Source: Bacteroidota bacterium (GTDB lineage: Bacteria; Bacteroidota; Bacteroidia; Bacteroidales; DTGW01). Taken from it: 33,931 nucleotides of DNA. The position numbers and the translations under genes were made by a program. The DNA is taken from assembly GCA_029572965.1 (NCBI GenBank), contig JAKPQD010000270.1:1-33931 (forward strand), written 5' to 3'. Positions 7,638-15,622 of this stretch are shown here, piece by piece (positions within the stretch are counted from its first letter, which is position 1; each line of letters begins with the position of its first letter). A model generated the notes under the pieces. It made no database searches and was not told the DNA's origin. It saw only the letters and a program-made list of their open reading frames with translations.

Positions 7638-8771
7638 ATGAATCCTACTATTGATAAGATGAGCCCGTTTATCGTCATGGAAGTGCTCGAAAAGGCGCAG
7701 GAAATGGAAAAACGCGGCATCAACATTATACACATGGAAGTTGGTGAACCCGATTTCTCTGTTCCTGTTTGCGTTTCAGAAGCTTCAATAAAGGCTGTTG
7801 CTGAAGGCTATACGCATTATACTCATTCGCTTGGGATGCCCGAGCTTCGAGATGAGTTGGCTCGTTTTTACAAAAAAGAATACAATGTTACTGTTGACCC
7901 TGAATGTATAATACTTACATCAGGTTCATCTCCTGCAATACTTACGCTGCTGATGCTTTTGTGCAACACAGGTGATGAAGTGCTTGTTTCTAATCCGGGA
8001 TATGCTTGTTATCGCAATTTTGCCCTTGCCTGTCATGCCATTCCGGTTGATGTTCCGCTGAGTGCCCATAATGGATTTCAGTTTGATATAAATGAAGTGC
8101 TGAAAGCTAAGACGGACAAGACTCGTGCAATGTTTATCAATTCTCCGATGAATCCTTGCGGGGTACTTATCAAGGATGAGGTTTTTGAAGGGCTTGTAAA
8201 AACTGGTATTCCAATTATCTCGGATGAGATTTATCATGGTTTGGTGTATGAGGGCAAGACAAGGAGCATTCTGGAGTTTACCAATGAAGCTTTTGTGGTA
8301 AGTGGTTTCTCCAAACGTTTTGCTATGACCGGGCTTCGGTTAGGATATCTTATTGCTCCAAAGAAATACATTCGTTCTTTACAAATTTTGCAGCAAAACC
8401 TTTTTATCTGTGCTCCTTCGGTGTCGCAATATGCAGCTATTGCAGCATTAAAAAGCGCTGAGGAAGATGTAAACTCGATGAGACAGGTGTACAATGAGCG
8501 CCGTGTTTACATGATTTCTCGTCTCAGGGCTATGGGCTTTATTATTGAGACTGAGCCGCAGGGTGCATTTTATATCTTTGCCGATGCCGGCAAATTTACC
8601 AATAACGCCTATCAGTTTGCATTTGAAGTATTAGAGAATGCCCATGTTGGCATTACTCCCGGAACGGATTTTGGTAGCCGTGGCGAAGGTTTTGTAAGGT
8701 TCTCGTATGCCAATTCATTGGAAAACCTGAAAGAAGGATTGGACAGGCTGGAAAGGTACTTGAAAAATTAG
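7638..8771 (+). CDS. PLP-dependent aminotransferase, class I/II
   Basis: Fold-type I pyridoxal-phosphate aminotransferase, 377 aa, full length. Visible: N-terminal 'MEVGEPDF' (33-40), 'TSGSSPA' phosphate-contact loop (94-100), 'NSPMNPCG' with N172 (168-175), 'ISDEIYHGL' with D196 that pairs with the pyridine nitrogen, 'SGFSKRFAMTGLRLGY' with Schiff-base K226, and a C-terminal 'FVRFSYA' Arg that binds the substrate carboxylate. This is the AspB/PatA-like subgroup. The amino-acid substrate cannot be assigned from sequence. The start is the first ATG after the promoter-like box. It stands alone between the ABC pair and a converging membrane-protein gene, so no pathway context helps. Confidence 0.92.
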   Translation: MNPTIDKMSPFIVMEVLEKAQEMEKRGINIIHMEVGEPDFSVPVCVSEASIKAVAEGYTHYTHSLGMPELRDELARFYKKEYNVTVDPECIILTSGSSPAILTLLMLLCNTGDEVLVSNPGYACYRNFALACHAIPVDVPLSAHNGFQFDINEVLKAKTDKTRAMFINSPMNPCGVLIKDEVFEGLVKTGIPIISDEIYHGLVYEGKTRSILEFTNEAFVVSGFSKRFAMTGLRLGYLIAPKKYIRSLQILQQNLFICAPSVSQYAAIAALKSAEEDVNSMRQVYNERRVYMISRLRAMGFIIETEPQGAFYIFADAGKFTNNAYQFAFEVLENAHVGITPGTDFGSRGEGFVRFSYANSLENLKEGLDRLERYLKN

Positions 8772-8856
8772 CAAATTATTTACTTAAGGTATATTCTCTT
8801 TGAATTTTCAAGTCAATGATACTTAGGATTCTCAACAATTTATTTTCAAATTCCCG

Positions 8857-8884
8857 AATTAGCTAATTTTCAAATTAGCTAATT
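8857..8884. terminator. Double palindrome forming a 12-bp hairpin between convergent genes
   Basis: AATTAGCTAATT (8857-8868), spacer TTCA, then the same AATTAGCTAATT (8873-8884). Each 12-mer is its own reverse complement, so the pair folds into a perfect 12-bp stem with a 4-nt loop. It covers the stop codon of the minus-strand gene (8879-8881) and lies 86 nt past the aminotransferase stop. A short T-rich stretch (GTTCTTTT) follows on the plus strand. It probably ends both convergent transcripts, although the stem is AT-rich. Confidence 0.45.
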
Positions 8885-9958
8885 GTTCTTTTCGTGCATA
8901 AACTTCGACCTTATCCAGCCCGGGATAATGAACCCTCCAATGATTAAGTAAGGGTAATACGTGATAAGTCGCCACAAAAAAGCCAAAGCTACAGCCAACG
9001 CACCAATAGAAACTGCTGAAGATGGCATAAATTCCGCCAGGTAACGAGAGAAGATATATTCGGCAAAGCCACTGCCTCCGGGGGTTGGGCTTACCAGCAT
9101 CATAATCCACATAACTAATTGTCGGGCATATAGCAAAAAATGGTCGTTTACAACAAAGAAAGCAAGAAAAAGCATGTTAATTACCAGGTAACGAGATGTC
9201 CATGACATGAAAGTGGCCATAAATGATTTGATCCAAAATGTAAATGGCTTTCTTTTCAGTTCCAGTGAGGAAGTGATCATATCATCCCCAGCCTTTGCCG
9301 CACCAACTCGCCAACGTCGCAGGAATGGTAGTTTAAATACCTTTAAAAGTAACCATTTGAAAGCTCTTGGCTTAAAAAACATGCCATAAATAACCAATAT
9401 CACATAGGCAAGTTTTAGGCTATAGCCAATAATGGCAAACCAGAAAAATTCGTTGGTCCAGTTTATCCCATTTCCAGTGGTATTTGGAGTAGAAAAGAGG
9501 TCAGAAGGAAGTACAAATATCAATAGCAGGGGAAATAATAGAATAAAATACATTTCGTCTAAAAATGAGGTGGCCAGCACGATAGAAGTGCTCCTGCCTA
9601 CCGAAATACCTTCTTTGGTTACAAAGAGAATAGCAATGCTTGTTCCTCCAATAGCAGAAGGAGTAATAGCAGAAGTAAACTCCCAAAGCATGACAATACG
9701 GAAGCTTTGCCACCAACTAAGTTGATTGTCCGACAATACCCTGATACGTATCATATAACCGATATCCCTTGCTGCCATACACAACAATGCAAGGAAAATG
9801 AATAGGAAGGAGAAAAAGCTAAAATTTAACGTGTCAAAAGTGCCTGGTTTGAAGTCTCTCATAAATATCAACAGCACAACGGCTACCCCTATGAGCATAG
9901 CTATAATGATACGTGATGGATGAAATGTTTTAAGCAGCTTCAGATGGGTAGGGTGCAT
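8879..9958 (-). CDS. UPF0104 / LPG-synthase-TM-family integral membrane protein
   Basis: Multi-pass inner-membrane protein of 359 aa from the ATG at 9958, with about eight hydrophobic segments. It matches the UPF0104 family (also called lysylphosphatidylglycerol synthase TM region) by 'AITPSAIGGTSIAILFVTK' mid-protein and the C-terminal 'MLVSPTPGGSGFAEYIF', both glycine/proline-rich family signatures. Members are proposed lipid-linked-substrate flippases or the membrane half of MprF-like proteins. The soluble aminoacyl-transferase domain of MprF is absent, so lysinylation of lipids is not expected here. A TTG at 9994 could extend it by 12 residues, but ATG 9958 (context GAGAATT) is preferred. 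No obvious operon partner. Confidence 0.83.
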   Translation of the reverse strand: MHPTHLKLLKTFHPSRIIIAMLIGVAVVLLIFMRDFKPGTFDTLNFSFFSFLFIFLALLCMAARDIGYMIRIRVLSDNQLSWWQSFRIVMLWEFTSAITPSAIGGTSIAILFVTKEGISVGRSTSIVLATSFLDEMYFILLFPLLLIFVLPSDLFSTPNTTGNGINWTNEFFWFAIIGYSLKLAYVILVIYGMFFKPRAFKWLLLKVFKLPFLRRWRVGAAKAGDDMITSSLELKRKPFTFWIKSFMATFMSWTSRYLVINMLFLAFFVVNDHFLLYARQLVMWIMMLVSPTPGGSGFAEYIFSRYLAEFMPSSAVSIGALAVALAFLWRLITYYPYLIIGGFIIPGWIRSKFMHEKNN

Positions 9959-10552
9959 AATTCTCGCTTTTCTGTTGGTTATAACAGGTGGCAAGTTAGC
10001 TCATTTTCTTTAAGACTTTGAGTGTTTAATGTTAAATGTTTGTTTTTTTACCTTATTAATGCTTAAAAAAAATGCCACTTTTGCAACCAACTAAAACAAA
10101 ACTATATGATTTAGCCGGCTTAACCATCGCGTCATAAACAAGACGAGCTGATTTAAAAATGGCTTGAAATAATTCATTAAAATGCTGAATTACATTTTTT
10201 AGTCTATTTAAGTATTTTCTAAATGCCTATTTGGGTTTATGCAGTCCTTTTTTATATAGTTTTTAGCAAAACAGTACAGAACTGCCTCCTTATCAATTGA
10301 TGCGTACAACATCTTAAACTCTACTACAGCCAGCATTTATATTTACATTCAGCTTGTAGTGCCTATTATTATAGCTTTTCTGACTAGCACAAACACCTTA
10401 AGCCAGACAAACATTAAGCTGCCTTGACAGTTTGTTTTGTGATGTATCTGGTGAGTGCGAATAAAGGTAAGGTAAGCCCAATTGTTAAATAGCTTAATTA
10501 AATTAAACTAACTTATCTCCTATTATTTGATATTCCTTAATACCCGTAAATT
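9959..10552. other. 594-bp gap with no secure gene
   Basis: All six frames are rich in stops. The only items seen are: a 42-codon minus-strand frame (10208-10336, listed separately); a 21-codon plus-strand frame at 10072-10137 of no recognisable family; a near-consensus plus-strand -7 box CACTTTTG (10077-10084); and an exact minus-strand TAGTTTTG box (10104 to 10097) that could serve the membrane-protein gene 140 nt away. The length and stop-rich texture fit a decayed gene or an untranslated RNA, but nothing identifies either. Confidence 0.4.
10208..10336 (-). CDS. Possible 42-residue small protein or gene remnant
   Basis: An uninterrupted minus-strand frame with an ATG in typical A-rich context (AATATAA-ATG) reads MLAVVEFKMLYASIDKEAVL, continues through a Lys/Asn-rich second half and ends HLENT. 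The first half is hydrophobic to amphipathic and the composition looks protein-like (few rare residues, two cysteines). No family is recognised. It may be a genuine short gene, the 3' end of a decayed gene, or chance in AT-rich DNA. Confidence 0.18.
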   Translation of the reverse strand: MLAVVEFKMLYASIDKEAVLYCFAKNYIKKDCINPNRHLENT

Positions 10553-11572
10553 TTACTTATACACATCTGCTTTATTAAGAAATCCATCAGCTATAACTGT
10601 AGATTCAATGTTTTGCTTATCTACCGAAATAAGATTAATCAGTATTGTCGGGATATCCTTATATCCATTATTCGTAGTAGCATTTATCCCTTCAATCTTC
10701 TGTCCTTTTGCCAGCTTAACAGCCACTTCTGCAGCTGTCGATGCCAATTGTATAATAGGTTTGTAAACCGTCATACTTTGTTTACCTTCAACAATACTCA
10801 CACATCCATCTACAGAGGCATCCTGCCCGGTAACTACAGGCAATACAACACTTTCGCCATGATAATACTCTTCCACAGCCTTAATAGCCCCTAAGCCAAT
10901 TTCGTCATTTGCCCCTATAACAGCTGCCGGAACCTTTCCACATAACCCATTAAGATACCTTTTCACAATCATATAAGCTTCGTCCCGGTTCCAGTTTTCT
11001 ACATAGGTATCAAAAGTCACTTTTATCTTGCCTTGAGCTATATATGGAGCCAAAACCTTCTCTTGTCCCTGCCTTATCTGAATAGCATTTAAATTAGACT
11101 TGTCTCCTCCCAAAATCACATATTCACCCTGAGGAGCTTTAGATACAGCATATTGAGCCATCAGCTCGCCAATCTTTTCATTATCAAACGAAATACAATA
11201 ATCAACATCGCAATTGTTCAAAACCCCATCATACGAAATAGTCTTTACCCCTTTATCTATGGCCATTCTAACCATTAAACCCGCAGTATTTGAGTTAACG
11301 GCTGCTATAATCAACACTTTAGCCCCCTTATCTATAAGCTCTTTAGCTTGATCAAACTGCAACTGCTCATTATTATCAGCGCTTACAACCAATCCTTCAC
11401 ACCCAAGCTTCTCTGCTTCCTTTACAAAAAAAACACTGTCTTTATGAAACCTGGAAATATTAAGCGTTGGCAACATCAATGCTATTTTCATTTTTTCACT
11501 TTCCTGAATACATGAATTCAATAACATAAATACAACCAACAGTACTGAGCTAATTTTTACCCTTTTATTCAT
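10553..11572 (-). CDS. Sugar-type periplasmic-binding lipoprotein (XylF/RbsB-like), orphan
   Basis: Type I periplasmic-binding fold of 339 aa with a lipoprotein signal: MNKRVKISSVLLVVFMLLNS followed by lipobox C21. The mature part starts 'MKIALMLPTLNISRFHKD' and continues with 'VSADNNEQLQFDQAKELIDKG', 'GVKTISYDG', 'ISFDNEKIGELMAQYA', 'AVIGANDEIGLGAIKAVEE' and 'VVTGQDAS', the ligand-cleft segments of xylose/ribose-binding proteins. Such proteins normally feed an ABC importer, but no permease or ATPase gene is adjacent on either side. It could supply a distant transporter or present sugar to a sensor. The start is the ATG giving a standard signal peptide. It is divergent from the frameshifted LRR gene, with 276 nt of AT-rich DNA between them. 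Confidence 0.88.
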   Translation of the reverse strand: MNKRVKISSVLLVVFMLLNSCIQESEKMKIALMLPTLNISRFHKDSVFFVKEAEKLGCEGLVVSADNNEQLQFDQAKELIDKGAKVLIIAAVNSNTAGLMVRMAIDKGVKTISYDGVLNNCDVDYCISFDNEKIGELMAQYAVSKAPQGEYVILGGDKSNLNAIQIRQGQEKVLAPYIAQGKIKVTFDTYVENWNRDEAYMIVKRYLNGLCGKVPAAVIGANDEIGLGAIKAVEEYYHGESVVLPVVTGQDASVDGCVSIVEGKQSMTVYKPIIQLASTAAEVAVKLAKGQKIEGINATTNNGYKDIPTILINLISVDKQNIESTVIADGFLNKADVYK

Positions 11573-11699
11573 AATCCAAGTTTTAACATTTGCCCCCCGC
11601 CAATTTAAACCACAACTTTCTTAATATAAAAATATTACATTTTTATTGTTTTAAACGTTTTTTATATAAAAAAGTTGTTTAGCTATATTTAAAACCATA

Positions 11700-11707
11700 C
11701 AAATATA
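11700..11707 (-). promoter_or_regulatory. Candidate -7 box for the binding-protein gene (TATATTTG, minus strand)
   Basis: Read on the minus strand this is an exact TAnnTTTG match. Transcription would start near 11693, giving a leader of about 120 nt. That leader includes the inverted repeat at 11654-11676 (AAC, six T, ATAT, six A, GTT). A -33 element is not evident. Confidence 0.35.
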
Positions 11708-11761
11708 AAAATGTTTGTCAAATATTCAGTTAAAAAGTAGCAATCTAACATTGTTTGATAT

Positions 11762-11769
11762 TAATTTTG
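11762..11769 (+). promoter_or_regulatory. Candidate -7 box for the LRR gene (TAATTTTG)
   Basis: Exact TAnnTTTG match on the plus strand in the divergent intergenic region. The predicted transcription start is near 11776, about 73 nt upstream of the signal-peptide coding region. Between the box and the gene the strand is AT-rich with no other obvious element. Confidence 0.4.
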
Positions 11770-11848
11770 TACCTGCCAAACAAGAACAAACATACCTATA
11801 AACCTTTAATCCGGATGGATGATTTATATTTTTTAAACCATTGAAGGA

Positions 11849-14423
11849 TTGAAGACTATTTTTACCATATTATTATTTGTAGCTTTTGCTTTTACTGCTA
11901 AGGCAATGGTATCAAATAGTGTCCAGGTTGATAATGCCGGGAATCTCAGAAGAGAAATTTTAAACACTTTTGGAGACACTAAAAACATTCATACTCTTAT
12001 CATAACTGGCTTTTTAGATGCAAGGGATTTTCAGTTTATGCGCGATAGCCTTCCTAAACTGTCTGAACTTGACATTGAGTCTGTAACTATCAATGAATAC
12101 AGTGGCCTTAACGGTACCGACCCTCAAATAAGTTTTTATGCAGCCAATGAACTACCTGCTTTCTCGTTTCACAATTCTTATACAGGCAACTCAAAAGTAC
12201 TTTTAAAAGTACTCAAACTTCCGGCCTCAATTACTTCAATAGGTTACAAAGCACTGGCAGGCTGTACAGGCTTTAATGACAGTATATTTATCCCTTCTTT
12301 AGTTTCTTCATTTTCTAATGACGCATTTGAAGGTTGTAGTAAACTCGAACGCTTTTCTGTCAGCCCCCAAAACCTATATTTTACTGACATTGACGGCATT
12401 ATTTATTCAAAAGATAAGAAAAAACTGATACTTTGCCCTCTAAATAAGGCTGCCAACCCTTTAATATTGCCTTCCGGGCTTGAACATATAACCGATTACG
12501 CATTCTTTAACTGTACCGGGATAAAAGGAGATTTAATATTCCCAAACTCACTTAAAACCATAGGCAAATGGGCCTTTGCTTACTGTTCGGGGCTAAAAAA
12601 GGTTATTTTCCCTGATTCTTTAACAGAGATTGGAGAAAGTGCTTTCTCTGAATGCAGTGGACTGAAAGACGGGCTGGTTATTCCTTCTCTGATAACAGAA
12701 ATCAAAGACTTTACCTTTTTTGGGTGCATAAACTTTAAAGACAGCCTGATACTCCCCAATTCATTAAAAAAAATTGGCAATGGTGCTTTTTATAACTGTC
12801 AGGGTTTGAGTGGAAGTTTAAAATTGCCCAACGCTGTTATCTCTATCGGAGCCGAAGCCTTTTACAATTGCAAAAGCTTTACAGGTACCTTGTATATCCC
12901 CGACAATACAAAATCTATTGGTGCAAGGGCTTTTAAAAATGCAAAAAACATTACTATAGTTAAATTGCACCAAACAACACCTCCCAAAATTGCCTCAGAA
13001 ACATTCGATATCTCCTGCCAAATAAGAGTGCCTTCAGCTGCTATTACCATATACAAAGCAGCTGATTACTGGAAAAATTACCCCAAAATAATAGGACTTA
13101 CCATTGTTACCTTTGTCAATAGTCTGTCGGCTTCAGGTGATTCAACAATTGAAACTGATGACAATACCACTCTTCAAGAACCTTTCATTAACAATATCCC
13201 CGGATATCGCTTTCTGGGCTGGTATAAAGACACAAGCTTTGCCAACCAATGGATTTTTGCCACTGACATTGTAACTGCTGACCTTTATTTATATGCCCGT
13301 TGGACCAAAAAAACTTTTTTAGTCAATTTCAACTCCAACGGAGGAAGCCTTGTGTTACCACAGAATATCCCATACCAGTCATTGGTAAATGTCCCCAACA
13401 TGCCAGAAATGGAACACTACCTGTTTTCAGGATGGTATGTTGACCAACAGCTTTCCAAAAGCTGGGACTTTTCGTCAAACTATGTTAACCCAGGACACAA
13501 CTTTATTTGCCAAATGGCAACCAAAGCCATACATCGTTTCTTTTGAAACATTTGGGGGCAATATTATAAGCAATGCAACTGTTACCTACAATCATCTGGT
13601 AAACCAACCTGCTAACCCTGAAAAACCAGGCTATCAGTTTGACAAATGGTACAAAGATTCTTTATTTACTGTTACCTGGAACTTTAACTCTGATTTGATA
13701 ACAGAAAATACTACCATTTACGCTAAATGGATTGCCCTCAGCTATAACATCCACTTTGACACTAATGGCGGCACGCCTATTGAAGATACAGTTGTTTTTT
13801 ACAACAGCTATATCAATCGCCCTGTCAATCCGCATAAAAATGGGTACCTGTTTGGTGGCTGGTTCAAAAACCCAAATTTTACCATTATTTGGAATTTTGA
13901 AAATGATGTAATTACAGCTAACACGACCCTTTATGCAAAATGGATTTCACCTGATTGTACGGTACACTTTGAAACTACAGGCGGCACAACTATTAACGAC
14001 ACTGTTGTTTTATACAACAACTATATCAATCGCCCAGCTAATCCGCATAAAAACGGGTACCTTTTTGATGGCTGGTTCAAAGACCCAAATTTTACCATTG
14101 TCTGGAATTTTGAAAATGATGTAATTACTGATAATACAACCCTTTATGCAAAATGGATTCCTGTTACAGCTATTCATAACGAAAAAAAGAATGAAGTCAT
14201 TGTTTATCCAGTACCCACCTACAATATATTACATATCAAAGGTGTAGGCTTTACAATGTTTGAATTATTTGACTTATCAGGAAAACAAGTATTAAAAGGC
14301 AGAATATCCGAAAGCTCCACAACAACTGCTGTTGAGATGAGCTCTGTCAAACCTGGGCAATACGCTATACTATTAAGCAGTAGGACTGGCGAAAAAGCCA
14401 TATTTAAAATCATAAAAAAATAA
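11849..14423 (+). pseudogene. Secreted BspA-type LRR protein with T9SS type A tail, frameshifted
   Basis: One gene split by a 1-nt insertion; restored length 857 residues. Order: signal peptide (KTIFTILLFVAFAFTAKA), BspA-type LRR_5 repeats (repeated 'IGxxAFxxCxxL' with 'LPxSLxxI', about residues 110-395), five Listeria-Bacteroides (Flg_new) repeats of 71-72 residues ending in 'TTLYAKW', and a type A T9SS sorting domain (about 770-857: 'VIVYPVPTYN', 'FELFDLSGKQV', 'VKPGQYAILL', 'AIFKIIKK'). Frame 1 stops at 13546. The correct continuation is in the frame ending at 14423. The spacing between repeats 2 and 3 is 214 nt where the following two are 213, and removing one A at 13487/13488 restores 'VTQDTTLFAKW'. 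The start is also odd: no ATG, with TTG at 11849 in the context GGATTGAAGACT, as if an ATG had gained a T. Probably an outer-surface, adhesin-like protein. Real decay, phase variation or sequencing error are all possible. Confidence 0.85.
13103..14160 (+). repeat. Five tandem Listeria-Bacteroides (InlB-type) repeats
   Basis: The equivalent TTT/TTC codon in each unit falls at 13112, 13328, 13542, 13755 and 13968. The intervals are therefore 216, 214, 213 and 213 nt. The fourth and fifth units are very similar at DNA level (shared runs such as CCCAAATTTTACCATT and GAAAATGATGTAATTAC). The beta-grasp repeats carry the motifs 'GYxFxGWFKxPxF' and 'NTTLYAKW'. The odd 214-nt interval marks the frameshift. 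The high similarity of the last two units points to recent duplication or gene conversion. Confidence 0.85.
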
Positions 14424-14481
14424 ACGGTTACAAAGTTTTAAATAAGAAATATTTATTATTCATAAAAATATTTAAGTATTA

Positions 14482-14513
14482 AAGTACTTATTTAATTATT
14501 TGTATTATATTTG
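14482..14513 (+). promoter_or_regulatory. Promoter of the iron-sulfur protein gene with AAGTACTTATT element
   Basis: TATATTTG (14506-14513) is an exact -7 match, 20 nt before the ATG at 14534. AAGTACTTATT (14482-14492) occupies the -33 region. AAGTACTT is a perfect palindrome, and an AAGTA (14474-14478) lies just upstream. The same 11-mer recurs before hcp at nearly the same distance from a similar box, suggesting a shared regulator. Confidence 0.5.
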
Positions 14514-14533
14514 CATCATCAATAAAAAAATAT

Positions 14534-15430
14534 ATGGTCAGAGAAATTGTTCAAATAGATGGAGCTAAGTGCAATGGTTGTGGTATTTGTGCACCCAATT
14601 GCCACGAAGGTGCTTTACAAATCATAGATGGAAAAGCCGTTCTGATAAGCGAATTGCTATGTGATGGACTTGGCGCTTGTCTCGGACATTGTCCTGAAGG
14701 CGCTATAACCATTGAAAAACGGGAAGCCACACCTTACGATGAAGTTTCAGTCATGCAGGAAATGGTCAAAAAAACAAAGAATGTTGTCATTGCCCACTTG
14801 AAGCATCTCAAAGACCACAATGAGACAGCTTATCTGCAACAAGGGGTCCAGTACTTAATTGACAATAAAAAAAGCCTGAAGTTTGATTTACAAGAAGTAT
14901 TAGAAAGTCTTAAGGATAAAAAAAAACAAACACCAATAGTTATGCAAACATCACATGCACACCCTCATCAGGGTGGAGGATGTCCGGGTTCAAGGGCTAT
15001 GTCATTTGGAACGCCAGCCCCAACAAATAATCCAACAGGCAATATTGCTTCACAGCTTACCCATTGGCCTATTCAGCTGCACCTTATACAACCCGCAGCA
15101 TCGCACTTTATCAAAAGCGATTTGCTTATAGCAGCCGATTGTACTGCCTTTGCATTAGGCTCCTTCCACAGCGAACTGCTGAAAAACCGAAAACTCGTGA
15201 TTGCTTGTCCAAAGCTGGACACAAATAAAGAAGTTTATATCGAAAAAATAGCCCGCCTAATTGACGAAGCACAGGTAAACACTATAACTGTAGCAATTAT
15301 GGAAGTTCCCTGCTGTGGAGGATTGCTACAAATAACACAAATGGCTGTCAACCAGGCAAAAAGAAAAGTACCAGTAAAGGCTATTACCATAGGGATTCAA
15401 GGCGATATATTGGCTGAAGAATGGATATAG
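14534..15430 (+). CDS. Hcp-associated 4Fe-4S binding protein
   Basis: Cytoplasmic protein of 298 aa with an N-terminal bacterial-ferredoxin domain. The first cluster motif has C13, C16, C19, C23 (CxxCxxCxxxC). The second has only C43, C49, C53 (CDGLGACLGHCPEG), one Cys short of the usual four. A His/Gly-rich linker with C150 (HAHPHQGGGCPG) is followed by a C-terminal domain with conserved-looking cysteines C203 (ADCTAFA), C225 (ACPKLD) and a C260-C261 pair (VPCCGGL), possibly another metal site. It lies 192 nt upstream of hcp, with a similar promoter. It may deliver electrons to Hcp; that role is inferred from position and cofactor type, not shown. Start: ATG in A-rich context after the -7 box. 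Confidence 0.82.
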   Translation: MVREIVQIDGAKCNGCGICAPNCHEGALQIIDGKAVLISELLCDGLGACLGHCPEGAITIEKREATPYDEVSVMQEMVKKTKNVVIAHLKHLKDHNETAYLQQGVQYLIDNKKSLKFDLQEVLESLKDKKKQTPIVMQTSHAHPHQGGGCPGSRAMSFGTPAPTNNPTGNIASQLTHWPIQLHLIQPAASHFIKSDLLIAADCTAFALGSFHSELLKNRKLVIACPKLDTNKEVYIEKIARLIDEAQVNTITVAIMEVPCCGGLLQITQMAVNQAKRKVPVKAITIGIQGDILAEEWI

Positions 15431-15437
15431 GAGGATG

Positions 15438-15458
15438 GTTGTTAGTTGTTAGTTGTTA
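15438..15458. repeat. Three tandem GTTGTTA heptamers
   Basis: GTTGTTA is repeated three times exactly (15438-15458) with a degenerate fourth unit, starting 7 nt after the upstream stop. A heptanucleotide tract like this can slip in replication. It is outside coding sequence and about 120 nt before the hcp promoter element, so an effect on expression is only conceivable. Confidence 0.6.
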
Positions 15459-15577
15459 GTTGATGGTAAATATAACTCGTTGAACATTTTTCTAAAGTAA
15501 TCGATAAAAAGAAATACAATAACCAACAATTTTTTAGATAAAATAAATAACAAGTTTAATAAAAATTTAAAGCATTT

Positions 15578-15610
15578 AAGTACTTATTATTAATCTTTAT
15601 AATAAATTTA
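15578..15610 (+). promoter_or_regulatory. hcp promoter with AAGTACTTATT element
   Basis: AAGTACTTATT (15578-15588) is identical to the element before the iron-sulfur gene. TAAATTTA (15603-15610) lies 25 nt downstream of its first base and differs from the TAnnTTTG box only in its last base. The corresponding offset at the other promoter is 24 nt. The hcp ATG follows 12 nt after the box. The shared layout supports co-regulation. Confidence 0.5.
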
Positions 15611-15622
15611 AAAAATACAAAA

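Noticed and set aside
8879-9958. MprF-type lysyl-phosphatidylglycerol synthase
   Set aside because: Only the membrane half is present; the C-terminal aminoacyltransferase domain is missing, so lipid lysinylation is not supported.
13389-14423. A separate gene starting at an internal ATG (13389)
   Set aside because: The first residues are an out-of-frame reading of repeat 2; the rest continues the upstream protein, so it is the 3' part of a frameshifted gene.
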